This document shows, piece by piece, positions 15,388-25,200 of a DNA stretch of 38,290 nucleotides. Under the pieces are notes generated by a model. The model was not told where the DNA came from. It worked only from the letters and a program-made list of their open reading frames with translations, and ran no database searches. The number at the start of each line of letters is the position of its first letter. Position 1 is the first letter of the stretch. This stretch comes from a virus: the IMG/VR virus record IMGVR_UViG_3300009553_000801, positions 1-38,290 of that record; one strand, 5' to 3'. A program made the position numbers and the translations under genes.

Positions 15388-16971
15388 TCAATCTTCCCAA
15401 TACATGGTCTTGATCCACACTTGCTTGCGCGACCGGCTGATCCGCTCGATCACGGTCACGCGCTTGCCGTTGATCGTCCCGCGATAGCGCAGCCGCCGGC
15501 CGGCGCCATCCGCCGCATTGCCCTGCGCGACGATGTCCGTCGTCGATCGCAAGATCTGCGGGATCAATCCAAAATGCTCGGGCTTCAGAACCCGCCGGCC
15601 TTTGCGGGCGGCCGGGGACCCGATGCCATGGCTTTTCAAACTATGCCGGATTTCCTGCGCATTGATCGCGCGGGTGAAGCCGGTCACGGTCTCGCCGGTC
15701 CGCCGCAGGATCTCGGCGGCATTGTCGACCGGCCCGATCACGTGGAGCGTCTGACTGTCGCGCGAAACTGCCGCAGCCATGGCGAACCCGCGCAGCCCGC
15801 GCGCCCAGCGTCCACGTTCGTCGCGCCTTTGCGCTGGATCATAAGCCGCCGCGACGGCGCCACCGATCCGGAACCGCCACCCGATGCCGCCGACATCGAC
15901 CTCCACCGCCCCGCGCCGATACCGGCGCATCAGACAAGCACGGCGCGTCTTGTCGAGCACCCATGCCCAGGCGATCGAGTCCGGCTCGGCGATCGCGCCG
16001 CCCACGAGCGCCGGCACCTCACGCGTCGGACGCCCGAGCGGCAGCCGCAGCACGCCATCCGCCCCGCGAAACCAGCCGGCCGAGATCGCCAGCGGCCACC
16101 CGTCGCGATCGAGGAAGATTTTCTCGCCGCCGGATTCGAGACCGAATGCCGCGAGGAAGCCGCCGATCGCCGCCTCCACCGTCGCGCCGGCCGACGCCGA
16201 AACCTCGCCATCACTTCCGAAACTCTCCGGCAGCGGTGCCGGCGTCAGCGTGTCGAGATAGGCTTCGCCGACATTGAAGGAGAAGCCGGGATCGATTCCG
16301 CGCTCGACGTGCGTCACCTCGCCAGTGCGCTTGTTGAGATAAGGCTCATGCGGGAACGCGATCGGCGCTTCCGTCACGGTCCACCCGCGGCGGGCCATCA
16401 TTCGCGCATTCAACGGCTGCGCGCCGCATCGGCAGCCCCACCCGCAAGGTCCGTAATGCGTCTTCCACCAGACGTGGCCCACCGGCAGGATCGTGCCGTG
16501 CCAGTCATGATGTTCCGGCCGCTCTTTGCCGTCCATGATCGAGACATACCGCAGGAAAGGAAACGCTGCCTTGGTCTGCTGGATGCGCTGCCACCGCCCG
16601 GCCTGATAGGCCGATCGCATGTTGACCTGGTAGATCGTCTTCAGCCGCCGATCGCTGCCCAGCTGCGCCGACACATGCTGCCCCGTCGCCGGATCGACCA
16701 TGGGCCGGCGACCCCACCAGCCACGCTTCTGCAATTTCGGCCGCAGCTGCTTCGTGAATTCCTCGAGCGATTCGCCCTGCTCGAGCGCATCGTCGATCGC
16801 CGATCGTATCTCCTCGAGCAGCGAGACCGACATGGCTTTGGCGACGGTAAACGCCCTGACATGCTCTTCCTGCCAGACGTCCCGCCAGTCGAACCCGACC
16901 CGAAAACCCTTCTTCCGGAAAAAGGCGATCGCCTCTTTCGCGGCGAGCAACGGGATGTCGACGATGCTCAC
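15388..16971 (-). CDS. F: head morphogenesis protein gpF fused to two PBECR nuclease-type domains
   Basis: A 527-residue protein. Residues about 60-210 are the phage head morphogenesis (SPP1 gp7/Mu gpF) domain with the signature DGKERPEHHDWHGTILP and a Cys/Gly-rich GPCGWGCRC. Residues about 285-380 resemble PBECR2 (GWPLAISAGWFRGADG, then EPDSIAWAW and RRYRR). Residues about 408-527 resemble PBECR3 (HVIGPVDNAAEILRRTG, then IRHSLKSHG and LKPEHFGLIPQI). These barnase/EndoU/colicin/RelE-like modules are known from phage polyvalent proteins. The protein may be injected with the genome and act in the host. The GTG start at 16971 lies 4 nt after the portal stop. Domain names are from memory and need a profile check. 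Confidence 0.85.
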   Translation of the reverse strand: MSIVDIPLLAAKEAIAFFRKKGFRVGFDWRDVWQEEHVRAFTVAKAMSVSLLEEIRSAIDDALEQGESLEEFTKQLRPKLQKRGWWGRRPMVDPATGQHVSAQLGSDRRLKTIYQVNMRSAYQAGRWQRIQQTKAAFPFLRYVSIMDGKERPEHHDWHGTILPVGHVWWKTHYGPCGWGCRCGAQPLNARMMARRGWTVTEAPIAFPHEPYLNKRTGEVTHVERGIDPGFSFNVGEAYLDTLTPAPLPESFGSDGEVSASAGATVEAAIGGFLAAFGLESGGEKIFLDRDGWPLAISAGWFRGADGVLRLPLGRPTREVPALVGGAIAEPDSIAWAWVLDKTRRACLMRRYRRGAVEVDVGGIGWRFRIGGAVAAAYDPAQRRDERGRWARGLRGFAMAAAVSRDSQTLHVIGPVDNAAEILRRTGETVTGFTRAINAQEIRHSLKSHGIGSPAARKGRRVLKPEHFGLIPQILRSTTDIVAQGNAADGAGRRLRYRGTINGKRVTVIERISRSRKQVWIKTMYWED

Positions 16972-16975
16972 CTGG

Positions 16976-18640
16976 TCACGCCTGCGGCGTCTCGACCATG
17001 CCCGCGATCCGCGCCCCGAACCCGGCCCGCGCCATCATCTCGCGCACCGCCGAAACGTCCATCCGGTCGATCGCGTCGGCCAGCCCGGCGCGCACCTCTT
17101 CCAGGCTGCCCGCCGACGCCAGGATGGCGTCGATCGGCGTCAGCATCGTCTCCAGCATCGGTTCCCAATCCCCGATGGCCTCTTCCACCGCTCGATCGAT
17201 TCCGTCCGGCTCGCGCGCCACGCTCCGATCCGCACCCGCGACCGGAGCCGAACTGCCCCCAAGAGACGTTTTAAGAGGGTCTAAGAGGGCAGGCGCCGGA
17301 AGTTTCGGGGGGACAGGGCCGGGAGCCGCTCCCTGGCCGCCCTGCGCCGGATTTTGGGGTGCCGCGTCGAGTACCTCTTCACCCGGCTTCGGCTCGGCCA
17401 GGCCGGTCGCCTTGCGAAAGCTCGAAACCCCCACCGGCACGTTCAATTTCACCGCCGCCTCGACCACCGCCAGATAGGTCGTGATGTCCTCGGCCTCGGG
17501 CCGGCCAATCACGATCCGCGGATAGCGCGCGCGCCGGCCGCGGTTGAACGTCACCATCGGAATCACGAGGTCGCGATTCAGCGTCGCGGCCAGCATCACG
17601 GCGTCGGCGCGCTGGATGTCGCCGCGAACGTCGTTGTGGACATTGGCCTGGCCGGAACCGAGCCCGCCCGACTGCGCATCGGTGGTGTTGGTCTGCCCCA
17701 GCACCGCCTTCGAAATCTGTCCGTCGAAATAGTCGCACAGCTGCTTGAACATGTCGGCGCTGGTCGCGCCGCCGCCGCTGGTGATGAACTCGATCAACAT
17801 GCTTTTTGGAATGACGGCGCCGGCGTCCGATCCGATCTGCGCGACCGCATCCGCCAGCTTGTTGATGTCCTTTTCGGACGTGCCGTTGTCATATTTGCCG
17901 ACGCGCAGCGGGAGGCCGTAAACCTCCAAAAACGAGACCCAATCCTTGATCGCGTAATTGGTGAACAGATACGCCCAGGCCACCGCCCGCGCGATCCCGC
18001 CGCGGATCGCGATGCCCGACTTCGCCGGCGCCAGGTGGACGATGAACTTGTTGTCGAGCAACGGCTCCGGCATTCCCGAATCGCCGCGCAGCCGCAGCGT
18101 CTCGCCATCGACCTGGTCGAACTGAAAAAAGCGCGGATCCTGCCGCTTGAGCTTCGCCGGCAGCCACGGCCCCGATGCCGTGTCCCACATGATCTCGGTC
18201 GCGCTATAGCCCTTGCCGATCGCGTCGAGCATATCGAACAATTCGGCCTGCAGCGTGTCGCGCTCCAGCCAGTCGCGCACCAGCTGCGCGTCGGCCTCAT
18301 CCTCGGGATCGTCGCTCGCAGCCTCCACCGTCACCGGCAGCTGCGCGACCGCGCGCTTCCGCACGCCGAGCACCGCCTGATAGTGGAGATGCTTCTCCTC
18401 CATCTCCTCGGCCAGCTCCAGATAGGCGGTCGCATTGCCCTGCTCGGCCGACCGCAGCAGCGATCCCAGCCGTTCCGGCGTCAATCCCTGCGCCGGATGT
18501 CCGGTCATGATCGTTCGCACGCCGGCCAGCGACGGCCCCGCGGTCTCGCGCTTCAGCTCCTCGCGCTTCAGCGGCCGGCCGTTCTTGTCGACCAGCGCCG
18601 GCGGCGTCGGCCCCTGAAACGGTACGATGTCAGTGCCCAT
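16976..18640 (-). CDS. H: portal protein (Mu gp29, DUF935)
   Basis: A 554-residue portal of the Mu gp29 (DUF935) family. The N-terminal region (GHPAQGLTPERLGSLLRSAE) and the block YLFTNYAIKDWVSFLEVYGLPLRVGKYD are diagnostic. GQTNTTDAQSGGLGSGQANVHNDVR lies in the wing/crown. The Pro/Ala-rich tail (about 455-495) is a linker to a helical C-terminus. Twelve copies form the DNA gate at the head vertex. Length is slightly above Mu gp29. It follows terminase with an 11-nt gap. Confidence 0.93.
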   Translation of the reverse strand: MGTDIVPFQGPTPPALVDKNGRPLKREELKRETAGPSLAGVRTIMTGHPAQGLTPERLGSLLRSAEQGNATAYLELAEEMEEKHLHYQAVLGVRKRAVAQLPVTVEAASDDPEDEADAQLVRDWLERDTLQAELFDMLDAIGKGYSATEIMWDTASGPWLPAKLKRQDPRFFQFDQVDGETLRLRGDSGMPEPLLDNKFIVHLAPAKSGIAIRGGIARAVAWAYLFTNYAIKDWVSFLEVYGLPLRVGKYDNGTSEKDINKLADAVAQIGSDAGAVIPKSMLIEFITSGGGATSADMFKQLCDYFDGQISKAVLGQTNTTDAQSGGLGSGQANVHNDVRGDIQRADAVMLAATLNRDLVIPMVTFNRGRRARYPRIVIGRPEAEDITTYLAVVEAAVKLNVPVGVSSFRKATGLAEPKPGEEVLDAAPQNPAQGGQGAAPGPVPPKLPAPALLDPLKTSLGGSSAPVAGADRSVAREPDGIDRAVEEAIGDWEPMLETMLTPIDAILASAGSLEEVRAGLADAIDRMDVSAVREMMARAGFGARIAGMVETPQA

Positions 18641-18651
18641 AAATTCCCGTC

Positions 18652-20310
18652 CTACCAGGCGCCCGGCACGCGCCGCCCATGATCGCGCCGCCGCCCATGC
18701 CGCCGATCGAAATCATCTTCATCATTCGAACCGTCGCGCGTCTTCGGCACGGACCGATAATCGAAGAGCTGCGCCTCGGTGAACGAGGCCGCATTCGCCA
18801 GCGCCAGCGCCGGCGCGAAGTCGCCATGCCGCGCCAGGCCATCGGTGCCCTCGTTCTTCACCCCCTGCGGCACGCGCGGGATGCCCCGGATCATTCGAAT
18901 TTGCTGAAGGTCCGAAACCAGATTGTCGTTGGCCGGATAGAGGAGTTTCCGGCCTTCCAGGCCATCCTTCATCCTCGGCATCCATTTGGCATACCAGGCC
19001 TCGGTCAGCTTGACCGCCTCGATCAGGCTCGGCCCGAACCGCTGCACCGCCACCTCGCCCAGATAACCGCCATTGCCGGTCGCATCGATCTTGCCGCCCA
19101 CGAACCGCGGCAGCCTTTCGGTGACCCAGATCAGCAGCTGCTTCTGCTGCTCATAGGGGACGTTCCGCATCTCGATGACGAACGGCGCACGCCGCGTCAG
19201 GTCCGCCTCGATCGCGAGCGGCACATAGACCGAGGCGTCGCCGTCGCGGGCGAAGTCCTGGCCAAATGCATGCTGCAGCTTGTCATCCAGCGCGGCCAGC
19301 TCGGGCGCGATATTCGCTTCGAGCCACTCCTGGACGAACGCCTCGCGAACCGCCTGGTCGAGCAGCTCGAAGCCCGCCGGACAGCGCAGGGTGAACAGCT
19401 TGTCGGGCGGCACCGTGCACGCTTCGAGCAGCAGCCGGCTCAGATAGACGCCGCTGCCCTGGCCCGGAATGCAGTCCAACTCCTCGGCCGCATTGGCACG
19501 ATAGAGCTTGCGGATGTTCGAGCGCCATTGCGCCTCGCCCTCGGGCGTCCATTCGATCCCGCGCTTGAGACAGACGCGTTGATAGAGCCCGTTCTCGATC
19601 GCGTCGTCGAAGGTGCAGCGAACGACGTTGGCATCCTCGCCATAATCGCCCTTGCGGATATCTTCGAGCAACAGGTTGAACGCATTGTCCGCCCCGTTGT
19701 GCGTCGAGATGACCAGCACCTTGCCGCCCCAGATGATGAAGGCCATCGCCGCCTTCAGCAATTCCTCGGCATCGTCGTGGAACGCGAATTCATCCAGGAT
19801 CACATAGCCCTGCCGCCCCCGCAGCGATCGCGGCCGGCTCGACAGCGCCACGATCTCGAAGCCGGATGCGAAGCGAATGCGGAACGCCTGGATGAACTGG
19901 TCGGGATTTTTGTTGTCGCCTTCGACGTGGAACAGGAAATCGCCCACCTCGCTGCACGCCGGCATGAAGGCCCGCGCCCACATCCCGCACGCGTCGATGA
20001 ACTCGCGCGCCATGTCGAGATTATAGCCGATGTACAGCACGTCCATCCCGCCGGCCGCCATCTGCGCGCCCGCCGTCAGGACCGCGTCGGCGCCGACGCC
20101 CCAGGTCGCACCGATCCGCCGGCTCTTGTCGGTCGCCGTCAGCGAATAGCGCGACGTCGAGGCGAGGATGTCCTTCTGATGCTTCAGCAAGATGTCCGGC
20201 AGCGACTGGCCTTCCAGCGCCGGCGGCAGGCTCTGCATCGCGGCACGCCGGTGCGCGATCCATTCCTCGTCAGTGACGGGGCCGGCATCCGGCTGCGCGA
20301 GCGGTGGCAT
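18652..20310 (-). CDS. E: terminase large subunit (Mu gp28)
   Basis: A 552-residue packaging ATPase/nuclease. The ATPase site is ATDKSRRIGAT at 59-69, an atypical Walker A as in Mu gp28, with Walker B YVILDE at 169-174 and the coupling STHNGADNAF near 202-211. The nuclease half starts with GQDFARDGDAS at 350-360, a first acidic residue D352, and contains KIDATGNGG and HGDFAPALALA as later acidic motifs. ATG at 20310 overlaps the gp27 stop. The last 25 residues are Asp/Arg-rich. Family assignment is firm. Confidence 0.93.
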   Translation of the reverse strand: MPPLAQPDAGPVTDEEWIAHRRAAMQSLPPALEGQSLPDILLKHQKDILASTSRYSLTATDKSRRIGATWGVGADAVLTAGAQMAAGGMDVLYIGYNLDMAREFIDACGMWARAFMPACSEVGDFLFHVEGDNKNPDQFIQAFRIRFASGFEIVALSSRPRSLRGRQGYVILDEFAFHDDAEELLKAAMAFIIWGGKVLVISTHNGADNAFNLLLEDIRKGDYGEDANVVRCTFDDAIENGLYQRVCLKRGIEWTPEGEAQWRSNIRKLYRANAAEELDCIPGQGSGVYLSRLLLEACTVPPDKLFTLRCPAGFELLDQAVREAFVQEWLEANIAPELAALDDKLQHAFGQDFARDGDASVYVPLAIEADLTRRAPFVIEMRNVPYEQQKQLLIWVTERLPRFVGGKIDATGNGGYLGEVAVQRFGPSLIEAVKLTEAWYAKWMPRMKDGLEGRKLLYPANDNLVSDLQQIRMIRGIPRVPQGVKNEGTDGLARHGDFAPALALANAASFTEAQLFDYRSVPKTRDGSNDEDDFDRRHGRRRDHGRRVPGAW

Positions 20311-20873
20311 CAGCCGACGCCCAGGATTTCGCGCTTGATGGCATCGACCGTGTCGCGCGTCAGGCCGCCCTGCACCTTCTTCGCCACCTTCTCCACGGCT
20401 GCGGCAGCCTCGGCCTTGGCGGCATCTCTGGCCTTTCTCACCGCCTCCTGAATCGTCTTCCGCGCACTCGCCAGGTCGCGCAGCGCGGTCGCCAGCGCCT
20501 TCACCTCACCCGCGTTTTCCTTATCGTCCTCATCATCGCGCTGCCGCGTCACCAGGCGAAGAATGGACGTTTGCAAGAGCTCAATATTCAGCTCCGCCGT
20601 CCGATCGTCGCTGTCGGCGCCGGTCGCCGCCCGCAGCGCGAGCGCCATGTCCCGGCTCTCGCGGATCTCCGCGCCGATCTCCTCGATGCTCTTGACGTGC
20701 CGCCCCAGCGCCGATCGCGAGATCGTCTCCGCGCCCTGGCCGATCGAGCGCAGCCGCTTCAGGATTTCGTCGATCGTCCAGCCATGATCGATGCGCAGCT
20801 TCCCGATCAGATCCTTGATCTCTGGATCGAGACGATCGACGCTCGACGGCTGGCGCCGCTGCGGCCGACGCAT
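20310..20873 (-). CDS. gp27-like protein, probable terminase small subunit (DUF3486)
   Basis: A 187-residue DUF3486 protein, as Mu gp27. N-terminal RRPQRRQPSSVDRL with LIGKLRIDHGWTIDEILKRL, then SRSALGRHVKS, looks like a DNA-binding HTH module. The rest is a long helix rich in Lys/Ala. The ATG at 20873 overlaps the gp26 stop (ATGA). The small-subunit role is inferred from position just upstream of the large terminase and from the DNA-binding pattern. Confidence 0.88.
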   Translation of the reverse strand: MRRPQRRQPSSVDRLDPEIKDLIGKLRIDHGWTIDEILKRLRSIGQGAETISRSALGRHVKSIEEIGAEIRESRDMALALRAATGADSDDRTAELNIELLQTSILRLVTRQRDDEDDKENAGEVKALATALRDLASARKTIQEAVRKARDAAKAEAAAAVEKVAKKVQGGLTRDTVDAIKREILGVG

Positions 20874-21169
20874 CAGAGGCCCAGATGCGGCGAGTGGACG
20901 CCGCCGATCTCGATGTCGCCGGCCGCCGCCATCCGCCCGCGCTCGGTGATCCGCGCGACCATCACCGTGTCGCGCACCATCTCGGTCACCACACAATCGC
21001 GCTTGGCCAACTCGCGCAGCATCTCGCGCACGCCGTCCTGGTCGAGCGACTGCCGATGACCGATCTCGCGCATCGCCGTCGTCAGCGTGCCGTCGTTCGA
21101 TCGGCCGCCATCCTCGATCAGCAGCTGCAGAAGCGCGAGCCGCCGCTTCGCCAGGATGTCCTCGCGCAT
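20873..21169 (-). CDS. gp26-like winged-helix protein
   Basis: A 98-residue protein in the Mu gp26 position. The sequence (ILAKRRLALLQLLIEDGG, then SLDQDGVREMLRELAKRDCV and VARITERGRMAAAG) has a winged-helix layout with a beta wing near the C-terminus. The ATG at 21169 is preferred over the upstream GTG at 21178 because GGTGAG sits 6 nt before it. It may help terminase bind DNA or regulate late functions. Conserved in Mu-like phages without known activity. Confidence 0.85.
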   Translation of the reverse strand: MREDILAKRRLALLQLLIEDGGRSNDGTLTTAMREIGHRQSLDQDGVREMLRELAKRDCVVTEMVRDTVMVARITERGRMAAAGDIEIGGVHSPHLGL

Positions 21170-21170
21170 G

Positions 21171-21551
21171 CTACTCACCCCCCAGCGCCTTGCGCACGAG
21201 AATACCCTCGATCCGCTGCACCATCGCCTCCACCCGACGCGTCGCGCCGCCCCAACCCTCGATCTTCTGGTCGAGCACGCCGATCTTGCCTTCCAGTTCG
21301 GCGATCTCCACCGACGATGCCCCCGCCTCCTCGATCCGCTCCACCTCGCCGCGCAGCCGGTCGAGATCGGATTTCGAACACGCGCCTTCCAGCTTGGCGT
21401 CGATCGCCTTCACCTCGGCACCGACGGCCGTCAGCTGCCGCTGCAGCGCGCCCGTCCCCACCGGATTGGCCCGCCCGCCGCGCCAGATCTGCGAAGCCAG
21501 GCCGACCAGGATCACGATCGCGATCAGCCACTGCAATTGCTCACTCATCAT
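21171..21551 (-). CDS. gp25-like membrane-anchored coiled-coil protein (DUF2730)
   Basis: A 126-residue DUF2730 protein (Mu gp25). Residues 7-22 (QWLIAIVILVGLASQIW) are a single membrane helix, followed by a long amphipathic coiled coil (about 38-120). An N-in anchor and a helical rest fit a spanin-like or lysis-linked role, but no spanin signature (lipobox, SAR) is seen. Ribosome-binding AAGGG precedes the ATG at 21551. It overlaps the holin-like gene by 11 nt. Confidence 0.82.
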   Translation of the reverse strand: MMSEQLQWLIAIVILVGLASQIWRGGRANPVGTGALQRQLTAVGAEVKAIDAKLEGACSKSDLDRLRGEVERIEEAGASSVEIAELEGKIGVLDQKIEGWGGATRRVEAMVQRIEGILVRKALGGE

Positions 21552-22011
21552 CGGAACCCTTCTTGATCCATTCGCCTGCGGCCGCCGTGCGCGCCGCGAT
21601 GAAGATCCTGATCAACGATCGCGCCAGCGTCAGCGCGCCGGCCGCCACCAGCTCGATGAACGCCAAACCCGAATATCCGAGCCCGATCGACCACCCGAGC
21701 GCCACCAGCGGCTGCCGCTGGCCGTTGATCACCAGCGCCAGCACGCCCAGCGCCAGCAGCGCCGTCAGCGCTGCATTGCCCGTCCGGCCGAGCCGCGCGC
21801 CCGCGTCCGAGGCTGGCGCCACCCGCCGCGCCATCAACAGGCCGATCAAACCGAACAGAGCCGGCAGCACCGGCACCGCCTCGCCGAAGACGATGATCTC
21901 CGCCGGCCCGAACGCCGGCACCGTCGCCGTCGCCACCGACGCCAGGCTGGCGAGCCCCGCGCCGATCGCGCCGCCCGCCAAGGGACGGAGGATGGTCGAG
22001 AGCTGGATCAT
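21541..22011 (-). CDS. multi-spanning membrane protein, putative holin
   Basis: A 156-residue protein with about four hydrophobic stretches: residues 8-30, 38-60, 83-100 and 108-130. A charged, short C-terminus (EWIKKGSDDE) follows. Its place near the amidase and before gp25 makes a holin role plausible. No named holin family is recognised and the length is larger than simple class II holins. Its ATG lies 74 nt from the divergent plus-strand zinc-ribbon gene. Confidence 0.6.
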   Translation of the reverse strand: MIQLSTILRPLAGGAIGAGLASLASVATATVPAFGPAEIIVFGEAVPVLPALFGLIGLLMARRVAPASDAGARLGRTGNAALTALLALGVLALVINGQRQPLVALGWSIGLGYSGLAFIELVAAGALTLARSLIRIFIAARTAAAGEWIKKGSDDE

Positions 22012-22085
22012 GTCGCGAGACTCCGCGCGGGGAGATTGCTGTTGCAGCGCAGCGTCGTTACGCTTGCGAAAAGGGAGACGAACAT

Positions 22086-22265
22086 ATGGCCAGAGACATC
22101 CTGCTCGACATCCTGCACGGGCCGCTTCACTTCGTGCGTGCCCATATCGCCCAATGGCGCTTGGAACGCGCTCGGGCCGACGCCGGACGCTGCGAGCATT
22201 GCGGGGAGTCGATCGACGGCGCAGGTTTTCTCTGTCCCCCCTGCTCGAAATCTGAAGCTTGGTGA
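22086..22265 (+). CDS. small zinc-ribbon protein on the opposite strand
   Basis: A 59-residue protein on the plus strand inside the minus-strand late region. The ribosome-binding site GGGAGA lies 8 nt before ATG 22086. Four cysteines form CEHCGES-x6-CPPCSK (two CxxC pairs), a clear zinc-ribbon/treble-clef pattern; the N-terminal 35 residues are helical with several Arg. It is divergent from the holin-like gene and convergent with the tail-spike gene. A weak promoter (TTGCTG at 22036, TACGCT at 22059, 17-nt spacing) lies upstream. It could be a moron expressed in the lysogen. In Mu the small zinc protein Com regulates mom, but I do not see direct homology. Confidence 0.75.
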   Translation: MARDILLDILHGPLHFVRAHIAQWRLERARADAGRCEHCGESIDGAGFLCPPCSKSEAW

Positions 22266-22267
22266 CA

Positions 22268-25200
22268 TCAGATCATCACCAGGTCTGACGGCGACGCCAT
22301 GCTGCAAAGGCTGCTATCGATCCACGTCGGCAGATAGACGTCGCCGCCATCCCCCAGATTGCGGCCCGTCGCCCAATCCCCCCAATACCCGAAATTGTAG
22401 AAGAACGGCGTCAGACCGCTTACGACGCCGCTGGCGCCGAGATCCTTGGGTGTGTCGAAGGTTGCAGCCGCACAAAACGCGTCGCGGTTCGCCTGATTGG
22501 TGAAGTCGAAACTGTCGTCGATCATCCACAGCGATTTGATGTCCATGTTCGTCAGCGGCAGCGCGCTCGATCCGAACAGGTTGACGATCGACTGAATGCC
22601 GACGATCGCATCGGCTGTCGGCACCGCCGTGACAGCCGGCTTGTCGTTGACCGCCGCTTGGCAGCGCTGCACGCCCGTCGTCGTGTCCACTGTCATGAAA
22701 TAGAGATTGTAGCGATCCGGATAATCCGCCTGTGGAGCCGTCGCCGAGGCAATCGACGTGCCGGCCGAGGTCCGCGGGATGAACCGGAACGACTTACTCA
22801 AGACATTCGCCCACGCCCCCGACCCGATCAGGCCCCCGGACGCCCCCGTCAGGAAGCGCGCGCAAACCACGATCGTGAATTTCTTGCCGTCCGGTGCATT
22901 GGCGAAGCCAGGCGTGCCGAGCAGCTGCATGCCCGTTCCTTTGAGCCGCATGCCGCCCAGCGCCGGGTTGGTCCCGTCCATGCCACGCACCAGCGTGCGC
23001 CGGCCGATATGATGGCCGAAGTGGTGCCGCGCCTCGATGTAATAATCGCGGCTTTCGAACGTGAGTGCGCCAGCGCCTCGCTTGAGAGCGCCGGTCGCCC
23101 CATCGATCCGGACCGCGTCGTCGGCAACCGACCGGAACAAGGCGCAATGCCTGGGCGTCCCGGCAATCCGCGCCGGCACGACGATGGCGTCCGCCGCATC
23201 GCCAGTCCGGATGACGAACACCTTCCGCTCCGGCTGCACATAGGGCTGGCTGATCTCCATCGCGCGGACGAGACGGGCCTTCTCGCGGGCGCCAGGCTCC
23301 GCGATCGGATCGTCATAATGCGTCGAATCCGCCATGATCGACAGTGGCATCCCGCCGACCATCAACGAGTCGAGATCGCTCTTGCTGCGCGAGCTGACAT
23401 ACGGATGGAACGCCGCGTAATGATCGAAGAAATTGGCGCCGAATGCAGTGCGCATGAGCGCCGCCAGCTTCGAGATCGTCCCGAAATTGCGCGACCCGAC
23501 GATGCCGGTCTGGCCGCCCCAGAACATCTTGCGCGAATGCGTGATCGCATCGAACGCCGCCTGATTGACGGCCATGATCGCGGCCGTCTGATCGCTGGTG
23601 TCGACATTCGGTTGATTCGTTGGATTGAGATTGTTCGTGTCGAGGCCGACGATCGCGCTTTCGAGCTTCTGGGTGGCCGACCAGGCGATGATCCGGTCGC
23701 GGATTTCCTGCGCGGTCTGGCCGCTATGGCCCTTGTTGTTGACGGGAGTCTGCAGCCAGGCCTGCATCAGGTCTGAAGTCCGGTCATAGACAAGGTCGGC
23801 GTCGCCATTGCCGCCATTGAGCGGCCCGATCTGGGTCTCCTGTGTCGTGCTGTCGCCCGTCACATTGATCCGGCCGACAACGATCCAATATGCATCGCCG
23901 AAGACGGGATAGGTCGGCGGTGCATGGCCGGTGCCGGTCGCCCCGCGATAGAGCCACACATAACCCTGATCGGTGCAGCATTGATTGGCAGCCGCGATAC
24001 CATCGGCGCCGGCACTGTATAGCGTCACCGGATTATATGGCAGTGCGGTCGCATAGGCCTCGCCCGGCGCCGTCAACGTCGCCGCGGGCCACGGCGCGAT
24101 GGCAAGCGGATAGAGCTGGCGCGACATCGCCAGGGCAGCGTCGTTGATCCGCTGCACCTCCATCATCGTCATGACCTCGGCGGTCTGTGCCTGGGCCGTC
24201 GTCGTCGCGCCGATCGACGCCGTCACGTCTTCCAGATCGAGCACGTCCGTCGTCCGGATCGTGGCCGCACGGAACACGATCTGTTGGGCGACGGTGGCGG
24301 CCGTCCACGTGCCCGTCACCGTCGAAGCATGATAACGGCCGCGCAACCGCTGATAAAAGGCCGTCACCGTCGTGCTGGCGCGGTTCTGCGACACGCTGAC
24401 TTGATAGGTCCCGACACCGCCCGTTCCGGGGCCGCCAATGATTTGTGTGCCGGCGGAAAAGCCCGCGCCGGTGATCGTCATGCCCACCGCCAGCGCGCCC
24501 GACGTCACGGCCGTCACGTCCAGCGTCGTGCCGGTGATCGACCCGGTGACCACCGCATTGTTGATCGTCGCGCGATAACCATAGTCGATCGTCGTGCGCG
24601 CGCCGCTGCCGCCCGCGCCGTCATTGCCGTCGAGCGTGACCATGTACGTCTTGCCAACGGCGACAACGACGGGCTGCGCCAGCGACAAAAGCGGGATGGT
24701 CGCCTCGGCGATCGCCGCCGCACCGGGTACGATTCCGGCGGCGGCTGGCGTGATGTTGATCGTCCGGATCGACGCCGTGTAAGGCGCGGTGCCTGGCGCG
24801 GCGGTATCGACCGTCGTGCTCGACGTATCGACCTCATAGATTTCCAGCCGCAGGTTCGCACAGCCGACCGGGACCTTGATATCAAACCGGATCGAGTCGA
24901 TCACTGCACCGACCGCGAGATCCACGCCGGCATCCATCGCGACGCCGATCCAGGCGCGCGTCGTCACCGTCGCCTCGCTCGATTTCCCCGCGAAGGTGTC
25001 GAAAGTATCGGCGGTGCCGATCAGCGCGCCCAGCCGCGCCGATATCAGCGGCGCGTTCACCTGGGTGGCGGCGACGATCGTCTGATCACGATAGCCCAGC
25101 GTTTCGGTGCGGAGCGTAGCAGTCTGATCGCGCAGCGCCGTCGTGTCGGCCACTTCGAGATTACCGAGGCGCTTCCAGCCCTGCGCAACCAGCGAATAAA

